Shown piece after piece: positions 6,551 to 8,637 of a DNA stretch of 8,637 nucleotides. The notes beneath the pieces are model-generated. The model made no database searches, had not been told where the DNA came from, and was given only the letters and a program-made list of their open reading frames with translations. The position numbers were made by a program, and so were the translations under genes. The first letter of the stretch is position 1; each line of letters opens with the position of its first letter. The DNA lies in contig JAEWBE010000094.1 of assembly GCA_023391275.1 (NCBI GenBank), positions 1 to 8,637 of the forward strand, read 5' to 3'. Origin of the DNA: Bacillota bacterium (GTDB lineage Bacteria; Bacillota; Clostridia; Oscillospirales; Acutalibacteraceae).

Positions 6551-6820
6551 TCAGATTCGGTGCATCGAATTGAAGATATCTTCGTGCATTACATGAACGG
6601 TAAGATTCATGTCGTTGCCAATCGCCGTGAGTTTGTCCGAAAGTTCACTGAAAGGAATAGTGGATTTTGAAATATCCACTACCATAATCATGGCGAACAG
6701 GTCCTGCAGAATAGACTGTGTCACTTCCACAACATTCACTCCGCTATCCGCACAAATAGTGGAAACCCGGGCAAGAATGCCTACCATATCTTTGCCGATC
6801 ACAGTAATGACAGCACGCAT
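6551..6820 (-). CDS. ACT domain protein, UPF0237 family
   Basis: The 89-aa product is a single ACT domain (beta-alpha-beta-beta-alpha-beta). It opens MRAVITVIGKDMVGILARVS, with the Gly-x-Asp-x-x-Gly turn (G9, D11, G14) that typically contacts an amino-acid ligand at the dimer interface. VNVVEVTQSIL and FAMIMVVDI strands follow. Stand-alone ACT proteins of this family are small regulatory modules without an attached enzyme. The gene is first of two, followed after 56 nt by the UPF0210 gene, so the two proteins probably act together. The ACT partner may sense an amino acid, which is inference. The start is clear: GGAGGT six nt before the ATG at 6820, with a near-consensus promoter upstream. Some relatives are annotated as gcvR-like, but there is no evidence for glycine-cleavage control here. 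Confidence 0.92.
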   Translation of the reverse strand: MRAVITVIGKDMVGILARVSTICADSGVNVVEVTQSILQDLFAMIMVVDISKSTIPFSELSDKLTAIGNDMNLTVHVMHEDIFNSMHRI

Positions 6821-6862
6821 AAAATTACCTCCAAAAATGTATATTATAGAAAACTTATTGTC

Positions 6863-6891
6863 ATTATGGACGAGAATTGAATACTTGTCAA
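6863..6891 (-). promoter_or_regulatory. Sigma-A promoter of the ACT-UPF0210 operon
   Basis: On the minus strand, a consensus TTGACA (6891-6886) is separated by exactly 17 nt from CATAAT (6868-6863), one mismatch from TATAAT. The start site should be near 6856, giving a leader of roughly 35 nt before the ATG at 6820. A TATAAT also occurs at 6848-6843 but has no -35 partner. This is the best promoter match in the window and suggests substantial constitutive expression. Confidence 0.8.
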
Positions 6892-6999
6892 TAGTGCATG
6901 AAAAGTGGATTTTTTTCTCCAGTGGTCAAATTGTTTAAAATATTTGTTGATTTTTTTCGGGAAATATTTATTAATAACGTATAAATATATATCGATTTA

Positions 7000-7008
7000 T
7001 GCTACTAT
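7000..7008 (+). promoter_or_regulatory. Candidate extended -10 promoter of the PHP phosphoesterase gene
   Basis: TGCTACTAT fits the extended -10 pattern TGnTAnnnT and would start transcription near 7015, with a leader of about 64 nt. The correctly spaced -35 position carries only TATAAA, a poor match. A second possible -10, TATACT, lies at 7017-7022, also without a good -35. The surrounding spacer (6892-7078) is strongly AT-rich, with two AAATATTT palindromes (6938-6945 and 6962-6969). Moderate support only. Confidence 0.4.
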
Positions 7009-7078
7009 ATATTTACTATACTACTGTAAAAATCATATAAATTTTATTGGAAAAACTGCAGACTGCAGGAGGGAAACA

Positions 7079-7891
7079 ATGAAATATCGCTATATATCGG
7101 ACAGTCACGTTCATTCCGACTGTTCCCGCGACGGCAGTGACCCCACTATGATGATGTGTGAAAGTGCGGCCCGGCTTGGCTTCTACGCGTTGACACTGAC
7201 GGATCACTGCGAGTGCAACGCTTATGTTTCAGAAGCGTATGACCGAAGTATCCGTCAGTCTTATTTTGAAGCCCGCAAGGCTTCGGCGGTTTTTCGTGAA
7301 CGGCTGCATGTTTATGCAGGGGTGGAAATTGGACAGCCTGTGCAGAACCTGGCTGCCGCAGAAGATGCGCTGGATTCCTGTGATTTTGACTTTACCCTTG
7401 CCTCGGTTCACAATGTAAAAGACATGGAAGATTTTTTCGAACTGGATTATTCAAAAATTACATTAAGCGACGCACTAAGCCGTTATTTTAATGAAATACT
7501 TGAAATGATCGCATGGGGAAGATTTGATTCGCTTTCGCATCTGACTTACCCGTGGAGGTATATCGTCGGTGAGCGCGGTATGGTAATTCAGGAAAATAAG
7601 TATCAGGATAAAATTGATGAAGTTTTAAAACTGCTGATTAAAAATCACAGGGCATTGGAGGTAAACACTTCCGGGCTTCGTCAGAAACTTGGGAAAACCA
7701 TGCCGGATTTGCCGGTGCTCCAGCGTTATCGCGAGCTTGGCGGGAAACTGGTTACAATCGGCTCCGACGCCCACCGCTGGGCGGATGTCGGCGGCGGGGT
7801 GGAACAAGGCCTCAGTCTGCTGCGCCGGGCAGGATTCAGCCACTTTACTATATATGTGAAACACCAGCCTCAGTTTTTACCCATTGAGTAA
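7079..7891 (+). CDS. PHP-domain phosphoesterase, likely histidinol-phosphatase (HisK-like)
   Basis: The 270-aa product has the PHP metal-site signature in order: His10-Val-His12 (DSHVHSD), Asp42-His43 (LTDHCE), Glu83 (GVEIG), His111 (ASVHN), His154 (LSHLTYP) and Asp230-x-His232 (GSDAHR). These residues hold a tri-metal centre for phosphomonoester hydrolysis. Length and motif set match the HisK/HisJ histidinol-phosphate phosphatases, which make histidinol in histidine biosynthesis. Other PHP phosphatases look similar, so the substrate is probable rather than proven. The start at 7079 follows AGGAGGG (7067-7073); the frame is open back to 6905, but that part is AT-rich and leader-like. No other his gene lies nearby. 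It is followed after 67 nt by an Lrp regulator and an aminotransferase on the same strand, and is divergent from the ACT operon. Confidence 0.85.
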   Translation: MKYRYISDSHVHSDCSRDGSDPTMMMCESAARLGFYALTLTDHCECNAYVSEAYDRSIRQSYFEARKASAVFRERLHVYAGVEIGQPVQNLAAAEDALDSCDFDFTLASVHNVKDMEDFFELDYSKITLSDALSRYFNEILEMIAWGRFDSLSHLTYPWRYIVGERGMVIQENKYQDKIDEVLKLLIKNHRALEVNTSGLRQKLGKTMPDLPVLQRYRELGGKLVTIGSDAHRWADVGGGVEQGLSLLRRAGFSHFTIYVKHQPQFLPIE

Positions 7892-7893
7892 TG

Positions 7894-7912
7894 GCTTTTC
7901 CTGCTGAAAAGC
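7894..7912 (+). other. Hairpin between the PHP and Lrp genes
   Basis: GCTTTTC (7894-7900) and GAAAAGC (7906-7912) pair perfectly over 7 bp around a 5-nt loop, 2 nt after the PHP stop codon. It is followed by GGCGGGAAG rather than a T-run, so it is not a standard terminator, and transcription probably continues into the Lrp gene. It may be a processing or partial attenuation site. Confidence 0.35.
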
Positions 7913-7958
7913 GGCGGGAAGAGCCTAAATTATAATAATTTGCAGGAGGAGCGCATTT

Positions 7959-8444
7959 ATGGATCGTTTGTTAACCCTATTGGACGAAAACGCACGCCTT
8001 ACCACCGCACAGCTTGCGGCTATGCTCGATAAGACGGAGAACGAGGTTGCCGAAGAAATCGCAGCTTATGAAAAAGCCGGGGTGATCCGCGGTTACAAGG
8101 CCTTGATTAACTGGGAAAAAGTGGATGAAAACAAAGCCAGCGCTTTGATTGAACTGCGCGTGTCGCCAAAGCGCGACCGAGGTTTTGATGAAATTGCCGG
8201 CCGCATTATGCAGTTTGAAGAGGTTGAAAGCGTGCACCTGATGTCCGGCGGCTATGATCTGGCTGTAAAGGTACATGGCCGCAGCATGCAGGAAATCGCC
8301 ATGTTTGTCATGCGCCGTCTTTCCACGCTGGATTCCGTGTTGTCCACAGCCACACACTTTATTTTAACCCGTTACAAGGACGGAGGAGTGATCCTCAATC
8401 AGGAAGAGGAGCGGGATGAGAGAAGGAGTGTGCTTTGTGATTGA
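7959..8444 (+). CDS. Lrp/AsnC family transcriptional regulator
   Basis: The 161-aa product has the two-domain Lrp/AsnC layout. Residues 1-50 form the winged helix-turn-helix (LLDENARLTTAQLAAMLDK, then the recognition region to GVIRGYKALI). Residues 58-140 form the RAM ligand-binding domain, with the conserved MSGGYDLAVKV segment (95-105), where Lrp proteins bind amino acids at the dimer interface. An acidic/basic tail (QEEERDERR) is extra, and its coding sequence contains the ribosome binding site of the next gene. The start at 7959 follows AGGAGG with 9-nt spacing. Lrp proteins are usually DNA-binding octamers or dimers responding to an amino acid; its gene partner suggests it controls the adjacent aminotransferase and perhaps itself. 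The ligand cannot be read from the sequence. Confidence 0.93.
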   Translation: MDRLLTLLDENARLTTAQLAAMLDKTENEVAEEIAAYEKAGVIRGYKALINWEKVDENKASALIELRVSPKRDRGFDEIAGRIMQFEEVESVHLMSGGYDLAVKVHGRSMQEIAMFVMRRLSTLDSVLSTATHFILTRYKDGGVILNQEEERDERRSVLCD

Positions 8445-8637
8445 TTACCAACTCATGCTTAATGATGAAGTAAAGCAATTAAAGCCGTCCGGAATCCGCC
8501 GCTTTTTTGATATTGCAAATGAAATGGATCACGTAATTTCGCTGTCGATTGGCGAGCCGGATTTTTCAACGCCCTGGCACGTCAGGCAGGAAGGCATTAA
8601 ATCGCTTGAGGACGGGAAAACGTGGTATTCCCCGAAT
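8437..8637 (+). CDS. PLP-dependent aminotransferase, class I/II, N-terminal fragment (runs off the window)
   Basis: The first 67 codons are present. The start is GTG at 8437, 8 nt after AAGGAG (8423-8428), and the gene overlaps the end of the Lrp gene by 8 nt, so the two are probably translationally coupled. The segment KPSGIRRFFDIANEM (16-30), then ISLSIGEPDFSTPWHVR (34-50) and WYSPN (63-67), is typical of class I/II (fold type I) aminotransferases of the aspartate/aromatic/PatA kind, where GEPDF contributes to the substrate-binding arm. The PLP lysine and the rest of the active site lie outside the window. The start does not look like HisC. An internal ATG at 8455 is possible but has no good ribosome binding site. 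The substrate is unknown. Confidence 0.9.
   Translation, partial: MIDYQLMLNDEVKQLKPSGIRRFFDIANEMDHVISLSIGEPDFSTPWHVRQEGIKSLEDGKTWYSPN

Noticed and set aside
7056..7068. Tandem CTGCAG palindromes before the PHP ribosome binding site
   Set aside because: Two adjacent 6-bp palindromes are short, the second runs into the ribosome binding site, and nothing else suggests an operator.
6905..7078. An N-terminal extension of the PHP protein from an ATG at 6905
   Set aside because: The 58 extra residues come from AT-rich spacer, overlap the candidate promoter and have no good ribosome binding site. AGGAGGG and the family-typical start sit at 7067-7081.
7931..7936. TATAAT as a -10 element for the Lrp gene
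   Set aside because: There is no -35 match at 16-18 nt, and the implied start site would fall on the AGGAGG ribosome binding site.
1..8637. Mobile elements, CRISPR arrays, tRNA, rRNA or riboswitches
   Set aside because: I saw no transposase or integrase, no regularly spaced repeats, no cloverleaf and no long structured leader. The genes read as conserved core chromosome.

Overview
The window looks like the chromosome of an anaerobic, low-to-mid-GC Firmicute of the class Clostridia, perhaps Oscillospiraceae/Ruminococcaceae-like. This rests on strong AGGAGG ribosome binding sites, TTG and GTG starts, sigma-A-type promoters, a bacterial V/A-type ATPase operon with a clostridial-style c subunit, and an ACT (UPF0237) + UPF0210 gene pair. 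The family-level placement is inference. I see no mobile element, CRISPR array, tRNA or rRNA.

Left half (1-4985, minus strand, read right to left): the promoter-proximal part of a V/A-type ATPase operon. A sigma-A-like promoter (TTGTAA-17-TATAAT, 4957-4985) precedes a coiled-coil peripheral-stalk subunit (H/G), then C (d-like), I (a-like, with the essential arginine), K (c, proteolipid), F, E and the first 28 codons of catalytic subunit A, cut by the window edge. B and D would be expected beyond it. Genes are tightly packed (1-nt overlap to 50-nt gaps). Together they build the membrane motor (I, K), the central-stalk connection (C, F), the peripheral stalks (H/G, E) and the catalytic head (A). 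The order H-C-I-K-F-E-A differs from the I-K-E-C-F-A order known from Enterococcus hirae and Thermus.

Middle (4986-5135): an AT-rich spacer with two inverted repeats, between the 3' end of the UPF0210 gene and the ATPase promoter. Next (5136-6891, minus strand) comes a two-gene operon, an ACT-domain protein and a UPF0210 (DUF711) protein, behind a near-consensus promoter (TTGACA-17-CATAAT, 6863-6891). The pair is widely conserved but, to my knowledge, without an established biochemical function.

Right part (6892-8637, plus strand): divergent from the ACT operon lie a PHP-family histidinol-phosphatase-like phosphoesterase, an Lrp/AsnC regulator, and the start of a PLP-dependent class I/II aminotransferase that overlaps the Lrp gene by 8 nt. 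With the ACT protein next door, this half has an amino-acid-metabolism and sensing theme.

Most of the window is ordinary conserved chromosome. I found no convincing undescribed multi-gene system. The points most worth checking are the possible processing of the ATPase c subunit, the function of the ACT/UPF0210 pair, the ATPase gene order, and the inverted repeats at 5031-5129.
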